DNA of 40,378 nt from the NCBI GenBank assembly GCA_021732745.1, contig JAKFUK010000001.1, forward strand, positions 2,553-42,930. Direction: 5' to 3'. Of this stretch, positions 21,197-28,931 are shown piece after piece. The position numbers were made by a program, and so were the translations under genes. The notes under the pieces were generated by a model. The model saw only the letters and a list, made by a program, of their open reading frames with translations, searched no databases and had not been told where the DNA came from. The stretch is from Nevskia sp. (GTDB taxonomy: Bacteria > Pseudomonadota > Gammaproteobacteria > Nevskiales > Nevskiaceae). The first letter of the stretch is position 1, and every line of letters starts with the position of its first letter.

Positions 21197-24100
21197 ATGT
21201 CTGACGGCCCGCTGAACTCGGCAGGTCAGGTCGCCCGGGTTTTCGTCAATTCCAAGCTGACGCCCCTGTTCGTCATTGCCGTCCTGCTGCTGGGCATGTT
21301 CGCAGCCCTGGTCACGCCGCGCGAGGAAAATCCGCAGATCCTGGTGCCGGGAGCGCAGGTCAGCTTCTATCTGCCGGGGGCCACGCCGACCGAGATCGAG
21401 CACCTGATCATTGCGCCGATGGAAGCGGTGGTGCGCGAGATCGAGGATGTCGACCATACCTCGGCGATCGCCGCTGCCGGCATGGGTCAGATCCAGGTGC
21501 AGTTCGAAGTCGGTGCCGACAAGGATCTGGCGCTCACCCGATTGAGCCAGCGGATCGCCGCCAACCGCCATCGCCTGCCGGCGACCACGCTGGAACCGGT
21601 GATCCAGCAGATCGATGTCGACAATGTCGCGATCGTCACTGTCACGCTGGCATCCAGCACCTACGACGACTACGCGCTGCGGCGACTGGCCGAGCGGATA
21701 GCCGAACGGCTGAACACCATCGAACAGGTGTCAGTGGCCGAACTTCACGGTGGCCGCAAGCGCGAAATCCGCGTCAACATCGATCCGGCGCGACTGCAGG
21801 CCTACGGTCTGACCCTGAATGAGGGCGTGGCGATGATCGCGGCCAGCAACGTTTCGGCCATCGTCGGCCAGCTGGTTGACGATGGCAGGAACCAGACGGT
21901 CTATCTGAAGGGCCAGCTGAACTCGCTGGACGAGGTTCGCCACCTGCCCTTGCAGGTACACAAGGGCCAGCTGATCTACCTCGACGACATCGCCGACGTG
22001 GTCGATGGTCCGGCCGCCGAGCGGGATCGGATCACCCGGTTCAGCTTCGGGCCTGGCGATCCGCGTCACGGCAGTGCGAATACCAGCGGCGAGATGGCAT
22101 CGGTCACCCTGTCGGTCGCCAAGAAGCCGAATACCAACGCCGTGGCGGTCAGTCGGGACGTGCTGGCGATGGTGGCGAAGATGCAAGCGCAGTTCGTCCC
22201 GGCCGAGGTCAGCGTGGTGACCACCCGCGACGACGGCCGCGATGCCGATCACTCGGTCAACAGCCTGATCTTCGACCTGGGGATCGCGATCAGCTCGGTG
22301 CTGCTGGTGCTGGTGCCGTTCCTTGGCGTCCGCCAGGCCATGATCGTCTGCCTGGTGGTGCCGCTGGTGCTCGGCCTGACCGTGGCCGTGGACATGCTGC
22401 TAGGCGTGACCATCAACCGCATCTCGCTGTTCGCCCTGATCCTGGCGCTGGGCATGCTGGTCGACGACGCCATCGTGGTGATGGAGAACATCCATCGCCA
22501 TTACGAGATCGGTACCGACGACCGCAGCGCCACCGCCGTGCTGGCCACCAACGAGATCGGCAAGCCGACCACCATCGCGACGATCACCATCGTCCTGGTG
22601 TTCGCGTCGCTGAACATTCTGTCCGGCATGAATGGCGCTTTCTTCCACCCGATTGCCTTCAACGTGCCGGTCGCCATCGGGGCGTCGCTGGCGGTGGCCT
22701 ACGTGGTGGTGCCCTGGGCCTGCAACCGCTGGCTGCATCAGGGACAGGGTGCGCGGGCTGAAGCTGAGCACGAACCCGATGCCCTTCATCGCGTCTATTT
22801 CCGGTTGATCACGCCGCTGCTGGATCGCGACCGACTTCGCAAGGCTTTCTTCTGGATGGTCGGCGTGGCGCTGCTGGCATCCTTCCTGATGCCGGTCTGG
22901 CAGTTCATCCGGCCTTCAGGTGTGGGCGGGCCGCTGTCGTTCGGCGGGGTCAGCCTGGCGATCATGCCTAAGGAAAATCGCAACAGTTTCAGCATTGCGA
23001 TCACCATGCCGGAGTACACCCCGATCGAGACCACGGATCGGGTCGCCCGGCAATTCGGCGAGATCCTCGGCAAGCATCCATTAGTCAGCAACTACCAGAC
23101 CCATATCGGCATTCCCGGCGTTGTCGATTTCACCGGCCTGGTCACCGGTGCTGCCAACCGGCGCGGACCGCATGTTGCCGACATCCGTGTGAATCTGGTC
23201 GACAAGACGCAGCGGCAGACCAAGTCCGTGCCCATCGTCGAGCAATTGCGGGCAGCAACGACCGAGATCCTCAGCCGCTATCCCGGAATGTCAGTGCGCT
23301 TCCTGGAGTCACCGCCGGGGCCACCATCTACCGCGATTGTGCTGGCCAGCATCCACGGCAAAGATGCACGCACCCTGCGGGCGATCTCAGAGCGGGTGAA
23401 GCAGCAGTTCGAGCAGACCTACGGCATCGTCGATGTCTTCAGCAGCGAAGCGGCCGATGTCGAGCAGGTCAATATCGTCGTCGACAAGGAAAAGGCGCTG
23501 CTGTCGGGCATCACCGCCGCCGACATCGAACAGGCCGTTCGCACCCTGATGGATGGGCTGGTGGTTTCCGATGCCCATATCGATGGCGAAAGAAATCCGG
23601 TGCCGATCCGGCTCCGAGTGCCCCGGGAGCACGAGATCGACCCGCTGTTCCTCGACCGGATCACGGTGCGCAATCGCAATGGCGACGCCATCCCGCTGTC
23701 CGAACTGACGAAGGTGGTGACCACGACCGCCGAGCACCCGATCCTGCGCCGCGACAACGAACGGGTGAGCTATGTCGGCGGCAATGTCAGCGCCGCCACC
23801 GCGCCGGTCTACGCCATCCTGGCGATGGATGCCCGGCTCGACGGACAGGAAGTCGCCGGCGTTCCGCTGCGGACCGACAACATCACCCTGAACGCGGTGC
23901 CGCCGAACACACTGGATGGCTACCAGTTGCTCTGGGATGGCGAACTGCGGCTGACCCTCGATGCCATGCGCGAAATGGCGGCCGTGCTCGGCGTCGTGCT
24001 GGTGCTGATCTTCCTGCTGCTGGTCGCCAGCTATCGCTCGTTCCTGATCCCGCTGCTGGGCATGACCGCGATCCCGCTCGGCCTGATCGGCATCTTCCCC

Positions 24101-24460
24101 GGGCACTGGCTGCTCGGCATCCCGTTCAGCATGGCCTCGATGATCGGCGTCGTGGCCCTGGCTGGCGTGGTGATCCGCAACTCGCTGCTGATCATCGACT
24201 TCATTCACGACTACCAGCGGCAGGGACACCCGCTGAGCGAGGCGGTGAAACTTGCCGGTGCGGTTCGACTGCGGCCGATCCTGCTGACCTCCACGGCCGT
24301 GATCCTCGGCACCCTGGTCATGTACCGCGATCCCCTGTTTTCCGGCATGGCGACGTCGCTGATCTTCGGCACGCTGACCTCGACCGTCCTGACCCTGCTG
24401 GTACTGCCGCCGCTCTATTACCGGGTTGCCTTGCATTTTCCCGAGTGGGGCAGCGAATGA
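21197..24460 (+). CDS. RND-family efflux pump, inner-membrane permease
   Basis: 1,087 residues, typical for AcrB/MdtB-type proton-driven pumps. TM1 is at about residues 20-40, the first porter loop follows, then the TM2-TM6 block with the proton-relay pair D423-D424 in LGMLVDDAIVVMENIH. A second large periplasmic loop runs from about 600 to 920, and the C-terminal TM block includes VVALAGVVIRNSLLIIDF and RLRPILLTSTAVILG. Within the superfamily it looks more like the group with REENPQI near TM1 than AcrB itself, so the substrate is uncertain. The operon has no TolC-type gene, so an outer channel must come from elsewhere. The neighbouring MarR, FadL and bph genes suggest aromatic or solvent compounds. 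Confidence 0.93.
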   Translation: MSDGPLNSAGQVARVFVNSKLTPLFVIAVLLLGMFAALVTPREENPQILVPGAQVSFYLPGATPTEIEHLIIAPMEAVVREIEDVDHTSAIAAAGMGQIQVQFEVGADKDLALTRLSQRIAANRHRLPATTLEPVIQQIDVDNVAIVTVTLASSTYDDYALRRLAERIAERLNTIEQVSVAELHGGRKREIRVNIDPARLQAYGLTLNEGVAMIAASNVSAIVGQLVDDGRNQTVYLKGQLNSLDEVRHLPLQVHKGQLIYLDDIADVVDGPAAERDRITRFSFGPGDPRHGSANTSGEMASVTLSVAKKPNTNAVAVSRDVLAMVAKMQAQFVPAEVSVVTTRDDGRDADHSVNSLIFDLGIAISSVLLVLVPFLGVRQAMIVCLVVPLVLGLTVAVDMLLGVTINRISLFALILALGMLVDDAIVVMENIHRHYEIGTDDRSATAVLATNEIGKPTTIATITIVLVFASLNILSGMNGAFFHPIAFNVPVAIGASLAVAYVVVPWACNRWLHQGQGARAEAEHEPDALHRVYFRLITPLLDRDRLRKAFFWMVGVALLASFLMPVWQFIRPSGVGGPLSFGGVSLAIMPKENRNSFSIAITMPEYTPIETTDRVARQFGEILGKHPLVSNYQTHIGIPGVVDFTGLVTGAANRRGPHVADIRVNLVDKTQRQTKSVPIVEQLRAATTEILSRYPGMSVRFLESPPGPPSTAIVLASIHGKDARTLRAISERVKQQFEQTYGIVDVFSSEAADVEQVNIVVDKEKALLSGITAADIEQAVRTLMDGLVVSDAHIDGERNPVPIRLRVPREHEIDPLFLDRITVRNRNGDAIPLSELTKVVTTTAEHPILRRDNERVSYVGGNVSAATAPVYAILAMDARLDGQEVAGVPLRTDNITLNAVPPNTLDGYQLLWDGELRLTLDAMREMAAVLGVVLVLIFLLLVASYRSFLIPLLGMTAIPLGLIGIFPGHWLLGIPFSMASMIGVVALAGVVIRNSLLIIDFIHDYQRQGHPLSEAVKLAGAVRLRPILLTSTAVILGTLVMYRDPLFSGMATSLIFGTLTSTVLTLLVLPPLYYRVALHFPEWGSE

Positions 24461-24617
24461 GGTTCGAGTGGTCGCTGGGCTTTGCTTCAAGCTGTTCACA
24501 ATAGAAGTCAGCCGAGGAGATTCAGAAAAGCTCCGTGATCCCTTCTGGGCCAAGGCTTGTTTCTGGCGACAGGGATAAAGGACTATCAATCAAGGACATG
24601 CCTGAACTGGAAACTCC

Positions 24618-24643
24618 CTCACCCAACCGGCTCCCGGAGTGAG
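24618..24643 (+). terminator. weak hairpin downstream of the RND gene
   Basis: CTCAC (24618-24622) pairs with GTGAG (24639-24643), with an inner CCGG-CTC-CCGG hairpin. There is no T-run, so it may be an intergenic palindromic repeat rather than a terminator. The rest of 24461-24748 holds no gene I can support. Confidence 0.3.
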
Positions 24644-24748
24644 AGGAATTGATCAGAGCTTTCCGACGCCCTCGCCTCCAACTGCGTCTGAACACAGCCC
24701 AGCTTCGGGTTTTGCCGCTTCTCAGTTCTTATTCCGGTTCCCCACGCC

Positions 24749-25093
24749 ATGTCGCTCGCTGCCGTTCTGCACCTGATGCTTCACGTTCTGGTTCCCGGGC
24801 CGGTCGCGTGGATATTTTTCCGTACACGCTGGCGCAGGGCCTGGATAATCCTGCTGGCGACGATGCTGGTGGACCTCGATCACCTACTGACCACGCCCAT
24901 TTACGATCCCGACCGTTGCAGCATCGGCTTTCATCCGCTGCACACGCTGCCGGTGATCGCCGTCTACATCTTCTTGACCCTGCTGCCACGCACCCGCCTC
25001 ATCGGCCTGGGGCTCGTGCTACACATGCTGCTGGACTTTTCCGACTGCGCCGTGCAACGCGGATTTGCCGATGCGCTATCGCGGCTGCACTAG
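24749..25093 (+). CDS. small membrane protein, DUF6122-like
   Basis: 114 residues with three or four hydrophobic helices. The sequence carries the motifs MLVDLDHLLTTPIYDPDRC and SIGFHPLHT followed by a hydrophobic helix and HMLLDFSDC. From memory this matches the DUF6122 family, a small membrane family with conserved Asp and His residues in the membrane or near it, reminiscent of membrane-bound metal-dependent hydrolases. No function is known. It stands alone between the RND operon and the convergent acyl-CoA operon, with no strong ribosome binding site seen upstream. Confidence 0.7.
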   Translation: MSLAAVLHLMLHVLVPGPVAWIFFRTRWRRAWIILLATMLVDLDHLLTTPIYDPDRCSIGFHPLHTLPVIAVYIFLTLLPRTRLIGLGLVLHMLLDFSDCAVQRGFADALSRLH

Positions 25094-25216
25094 GGCTGGG
25101 CACGCGGCATTTTCACCGGGCCGGAAGCTAGGTCAGGCACGATACAGGCCTCGGAATCGTCAGCAGGGTGGACCCGCTTCGGAAGCAGCATTCCGGTAGC
25201 GAGCCAGCGTGTCGTC

Positions 25217-25267
25217 GCCAAGCAATCTCGCCGCGGCTGGCAATCAGCAGCGGCAAGATTGTTTGGC
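25217..25267. repeat. long inverted repeat between convergent genes
   Basis: GCCAAGCAATCTCGCCGC (25217-25234) and GCGGCAAGATTGTTTGGC (25250-25267) are complementary at 16 of 18 positions around a 15-base loop. It ends 5 bases before the stop of the minus-strand hydratase gene. It could fold as a bidirectional terminator, although no U-tract is present, or be a mobile repeat. Confidence 0.6.
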
Positions 25268-25271
25268 AGCT

Positions 25272-26087
25272 TCAGCCCAGGGTTGGCCATCTTGGCTTGC
25301 GCTTCTCCAGAAAGGCCTGCTGACCTTCGACCCCTTCGGGGCCGCGATTGAGTTCGCCGAAACGGCAGCCCGCGTATTCGATCAGGGCGTCCAGCGGCAT
25401 CTCGCCGACACGATTCATGATCGCCTTGGTGGCCGAGCAGGCCATCGGTCCGCAGGCGTCGATGTCGTCGAGCAGGCTCGCGAGCCTGGCGTCGAGTTCC
25501 TCGGTGGTTTGCGCGACCTCATGGGCCACGCCCATGCGCACCGCTTCGGCGCCGTTGAGCCGGCGGCCGGTGAGCCCGAGGTATCGCGCATTCGACAGGC
25601 CCACGCGGCGCACGACGTGCGGCGAGATCTGCGCCGGCGCAACACCGATGCGGGTTTCCGACATGCCGATCTGCACGTTGTGCATCACCAGCGTGATGTC
25701 GAAGGTGCAGGCAAAGCCGAAGCCGCCACCGAGCGCGAACCCCTCGACCACCGCCACCGTCGTCTGCGGCAGGTTGGCCAGGCGCAGGAACATGCGCCCG
25801 GCGCGGATGTTGCGCTCCATCGCGATGTCCACGCCGGGGCGCGAATCGGTGGTCTGCGCGCGGCGCTCGCGGATGTCGCCACCGGCGCAGAAATGCCCGC
25901 CCGCGCCGCGAACGATCACCGAGCGCACGCTGTGGTCGCTTTCCAGCCGCGTGATGAGGTTCTCCAGCGCCAGCAGCATCGCGTCGTTCAGCGCGTTGCG
26001 GCGCTCGGGGCGGTTGAAGGTGACGTACAGGCGCCCGCCTTGCTGGTCCAGCAACAGCGGGTTGGCTTCGGTTTCGGGGGTGGACAT
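25272..26087 (-). CDS. enoyl-CoA hydratase/isomerase family, LiuC/AtuE-like (first copy)
   Basis: 271 residues of the crotonase fold. The oxyanion-hole motifs are HFCAGGDIRER near residue 65 and GFALGGGFGFA near 110. SETRIGVAPAQISPHVVRRV aligns with the catalytic-Glu segment; its xxPAxISPxV pattern is that of methylglutaconyl-CoA or isohexenylglutaconyl-CoA hydratases rather than of fatty-acid hydratases. It is the last gene of the seven-gene minus-strand operon, 36 bases after the acyl-CoA synthetase. Likely step: hydration of a carboxylated, branched enoyl-CoA. The precise substrate is inferred only. Confidence 0.87.
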   Translation of the reverse strand: MSTPETEANPLLLDQQGGRLYVTFNRPERRNALNDAMLLALENLITRLESDHSVRSVIVRGAGGHFCAGGDIRERRAQTTDSRPGVDIAMERNIRAGRMFLRLANLPQTTVAVVEGFALGGGFGFACTFDITLVMHNVQIGMSETRIGVAPAQISPHVVRRVGLSNARYLGLTGRRLNGAEAVRMGVAHEVAQTTEELDARLASLLDDIDACGPMACSATKAIMNRVGEMPLDALIEYAGCRFGELNRGPEGVEGQQAFLEKRKPRWPTLG

Positions 26088-26123
26088 GGCAATGCTCTCG
26101 AAAGTGATCAGAACGCAGGCGGC

Positions 26124-28106
26124 TCAACTGCCGGCCATGCGCAGGCGCAGATCCTCGACCGCCTGCGGATTGACCAGCGCCGACAGGTCGCCCGGATCGC
26201 CGCCCTGGTAGACGGCGCGCACGACGCGGCGCATCACCTTGAGGTTGCGCGTCTTGGGCAGTTCCTCGGCGAACACCACGGACTTCGGCCGGTAGGACGT
26301 GCCCATGCCATCGACCACGGCCTTCGACAGCCGCTGGCGCAGCGCGTCGTCGGCGACCACGCCCGGCATCGGCACGCAGACGCAGACCAGGGCCGAGCCC
26401 TTGGATTCGTCCGGCACGCCGATCACGGCAACCTCGGAGACGGTGCCCGTCGCGGTGAGCAGGTTCTCGATCTCGGTGGGGCCGGTGCGCTTGCCGGAGA
26501 CCTTGATGGTGTCGTCGGAGCGGCCGAGCACGTAGTACATGCCGTCGGCGTCGTGGCGCACGAAGTCGCCGTGTACCCACAGGCCGGGCAGCGTGTTCCA
26601 GTAGCTGTCCAGGTAGCGCGCGTCGTCCTTCCACAGGCTCTTGGTCATGCCGATGCTGGCCTGGCGCAGCACCAGTTCGCCGACCTGCCCGTCCGCCACC
26701 GGCTCGCCGCTTTCGCTGACGATGCCCAGGCCCACGCCGAGGCCCGGCCCGGCGAAGGAACTCGGCCGCTGCGGATGATGCAGCGTGCTCACCAGGTTGC
26801 AGCCGCCCACTTCGGTGCCGCCGACGATGTTGAGGATGGGCAGCCGGCTCTTGCCGACGTGCTCGAACATCCAGCGCCAGGGCGCGGCAGTCCAGGCTTC
26901 GCCGCCGGAATGCAGCATGCGCAGGCTGGAGAGGTCGTAGCGTTCGACTTCCTCGTTGCCGTAGCGGCTCAGGTTGCGGATCAGGGTCGGCGCCACGCCG
27001 AGGTAGCTGACCTTGTGGTTCTGGATCAGGCGCCAGAAGCGCCCGGTGTCGGGATAGTCCGGCGTGCCTTCCGCCACCAGCAGGCTGCCGCCGAAGTAGC
27101 TCGGGATGCAGGCGCACATGGCGCCGACCATCCAGCCCATGTCGCTCAAGAAGAAGTAGCGATCACCCGCGCGGAAGTCGCAGCAGATGTGCATGTCGCG
27201 CGTGACCATGGACCCCAGGAAGCTGACGTGCGTCCACACGCAGCCCTTGGGCTTGCCGGTGGTGCCGGAGGTGTAGAGCAGCACGGCGGCGGCGTCGGCA
27301 TCCATCGGCTCGGTCGCGAGTGTCGCCGGCTGCGGCGCGACGCGCTCATGCCACCAGTGATCGCGACCGGCCTGCATTGCCACCGGCAGCTTGTCGCCCA
27401 GACGCTGCACGACGACGACGTGCTCCACACAAGGCACCTGCGCGAGCGCCTCGTCCAGCACCGGCTTCATCGCACCCACGCTGCCGCGGCGCCAGGTGCC
27501 GTCCGCGGTGATGACGGCGCGTGCGCCGCCGTCCTGCAGGCGCGTGATCAGCGGCTGCGGACCGAAGCCCGAGAACAGCGGCATGACGATGGCGCCGATC
27601 TTCAGGATCGCGAAGAAGGCGATGAAAGTCTCCGGCAGGTTGGGCATGTAGATGCCCACCACGTCGCCCTTGCCGACACCGAGTTGCCTGAGCGCGCCGG
27701 CGAGACGGCAGGTTTCGGCATCGAACTCGGCGTAGCTGAGCGTGCGCTGCTCGTCCGGGCTCTCGCCCTCCCACACCAGGAAGGTCTGGTCCCACACCGG
27801 CGTGCCGCGGTGGCGGTCGATGCAGTTGAGCACGATGTTGGTGGTGCCGCCGACGCACCAGCGCGCCCAGGGCTGCCCGCCGGACAGGTCCAGCATCTGC
27901 GTGTAGGGCTTGTAGAAACGGAAGTCGCAGAACTGGAACACCTGCTCCATCAGCCAGCCCGGATCGGCGTCGGCGCGCGCGCCGAGCGACTCGAAGGTTT
28001 TCTCGCCGATGTGTCGCAGGAAGGCGGTGAGCACGCTGCCCTCGATCAGCTCGGGGGTCGGCGTCCAGTCGAAGGGGGCGTCGGTTGCGGCAGGGTTGAG
28101 GCTCAT
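26124..28106 (-). CDS. acyl-CoA synthetase (AMP-forming), acetyl/acetoacetyl-CoA synthetase type
   Basis: 660 residues of the ANL superfamily, with the N-terminal cap of the acetyl-CoA synthetase group (FYKPYTQMLDLSGGQPWARW). The P-loop YTSGTTGKPKG, the motif VGGTEVGG, WVHGDFVRHDADGMYYVLGR and KVSGKRTGPTEIE are in order, and the catalytic lysine is K623 in LPKTRNLKVMRR. It activates a carboxylic acid with ATP and CoA, probably to feed the carboxylase pathway. The typical acetyl-CoA synthetase acetate pocket cannot be judged by eye, so a branched or longer substrate is possible. It sits between two hydratase genes, 13 bases downstream of one. Confidence 0.9.
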   Translation of the reverse strand: MSLNPAATDAPFDWTPTPELIEGSVLTAFLRHIGEKTFESLGARADADPGWLMEQVFQFCDFRFYKPYTQMLDLSGGQPWARWCVGGTTNIVLNCIDRHRGTPVWDQTFLVWEGESPDEQRTLSYAEFDAETCRLAGALRQLGVGKGDVVGIYMPNLPETFIAFFAILKIGAIVMPLFSGFGPQPLITRLQDGGARAVITADGTWRRGSVGAMKPVLDEALAQVPCVEHVVVVQRLGDKLPVAMQAGRDHWWHERVAPQPATLATEPMDADAAAVLLYTSGTTGKPKGCVWTHVSFLGSMVTRDMHICCDFRAGDRYFFLSDMGWMVGAMCACIPSYFGGSLLVAEGTPDYPDTGRFWRLIQNHKVSYLGVAPTLIRNLSRYGNEEVERYDLSSLRMLHSGGEAWTAAPWRWMFEHVGKSRLPILNIVGGTEVGGCNLVSTLHHPQRPSSFAGPGLGVGLGIVSESGEPVADGQVGELVLRQASIGMTKSLWKDDARYLDSYWNTLPGLWVHGDFVRHDADGMYYVLGRSDDTIKVSGKRTGPTEIENLLTATGTVSEVAVIGVPDESKGSALVCVCVPMPGVVADDALRQRLSKAVVDGMGTSYRPKSVVFAEELPKTRNLKVMRRVVRAVYQGGDPGDLSALVNPQAVEDLRLRMAGS

Positions 28107-28119
28107 GGCTTTTGGTCCC

Positions 28120-28923
28120 TCAGCGCGGCGCGTGCTTGCGGTGCCAGGAAGGCTTGCGCTTGTCGAAGAAGCTCTGCATGCCTTCCTTCGCCTCCTCGGT
28201 TTCCCAGAAGTCGGCGAGCCGGTCCACGGTGTAGATGAGATTGTCCGCCTCGTTGTGGCGCAGCACGTACTGCGCGAGGCGCTTGGTCATGGCCACGGCG
28301 CCCGGCGCGCAGGACAGCGCCTGGTCCAGCTCGGCGTTGATGGCCTCGTCCAGCTTGTCGGCCGCAACCACTTCATGCACCAGGCCCAGGCGCTGCGCCT
28401 CGGTCGCCGCCATCGGCCGCGCGTTGAGCATCACGCGACGCACCTGGCTGGGGCCGAGCTTGGCGGCGACATACGGCGAGATCGTGGCAGGCACCAGGCC
28501 CAGGCGCACTTCGGTCAGCGCGAAGCGCGCGCTGTCCACGGCCACCGCCACGTCACAGACCGCGATCATGCCGACGCCGCCGCCATAGGCCGGGCCGTTG
28601 ATGCGGCCGATGACCAGGCGCGGAAACGTGTCGAGCCGGGCGAGGATGTCGGCCAGCGGACGCCCGTTGCGGATGCGCTGCGCGCGCGGCTGGTCACGCT
28701 GGCTCTGCTGCCAGCGGAAGTCGCCGCCGGAGCAGAAGCTCTCGCCCTCGCCGGACAGCACGAGCACGCGCACGCCCGGATCGGATTCCACCGTATCGAG
28801 CGCCGCTGAAAGCTCGGCGAACATGAGCTGGTTGAGCGCGTTGTGGACCTCCGGACGCGCGAGGGTGAGGCGCGCGACGCCGGCCTCGTCGATGCTCAGC
28901 TTGATCGTTTCAAAGTTGTTCAT
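28120..28923 (-). CDS. enoyl-CoA hydratase family, methylglutaconyl-type (second copy)
   Basis: 267 residues of the crotonase fold. GEGESFCSGGDFRWQ and GPAYGGGVGMIAVCDVAV give the oxyanion hole; LTEVRLGLVPATISPYVAAK is the signature of methylglutaconyl-CoA hydratase (LiuC) and AtuE. It shares only part of its sequence with the other hydratase in this operon, so they are diverged paralogues or act on different intermediates. The start lies 9 bases after the biotin carboxylase stop, so the two are surely co-transcribed. Confidence 0.88.
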   Translation of the reverse strand: MNNFETIKLSIDEAGVARLTLARPEVHNALNQLMFAELSAALDTVESDPGVRVLVLSGEGESFCSGGDFRWQQSQRDQPRAQRIRNGRPLADILARLDTFPRLVIGRINGPAYGGGVGMIAVCDVAVAVDSARFALTEVRLGLVPATISPYVAAKLGPSQVRRVMLNARPMAATEAQRLGLVHEVVAADKLDEAINAELDQALSCAPGAVAMTKRLAQYVLRHNEADNLIYTVDRLADFWETEEAKEGMQSFFDKRKPSWHRKHAPR

Positions 28924-28931
28924 GGTTGTTC

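Noticed and set aside
19970..21571. 533-codon minus-strand ORF across the RND genes
   Set aside because: Shadow of the adaptor and pump genes.
25209..28238. 1009-codon plus-strand ORF
   Set aside because: It is antisense to the hydratase, synthetase and hydratase genes, which have clear domains. Its sequence is rich in His, Arg and Gln, as expected from a high-GC shadow.
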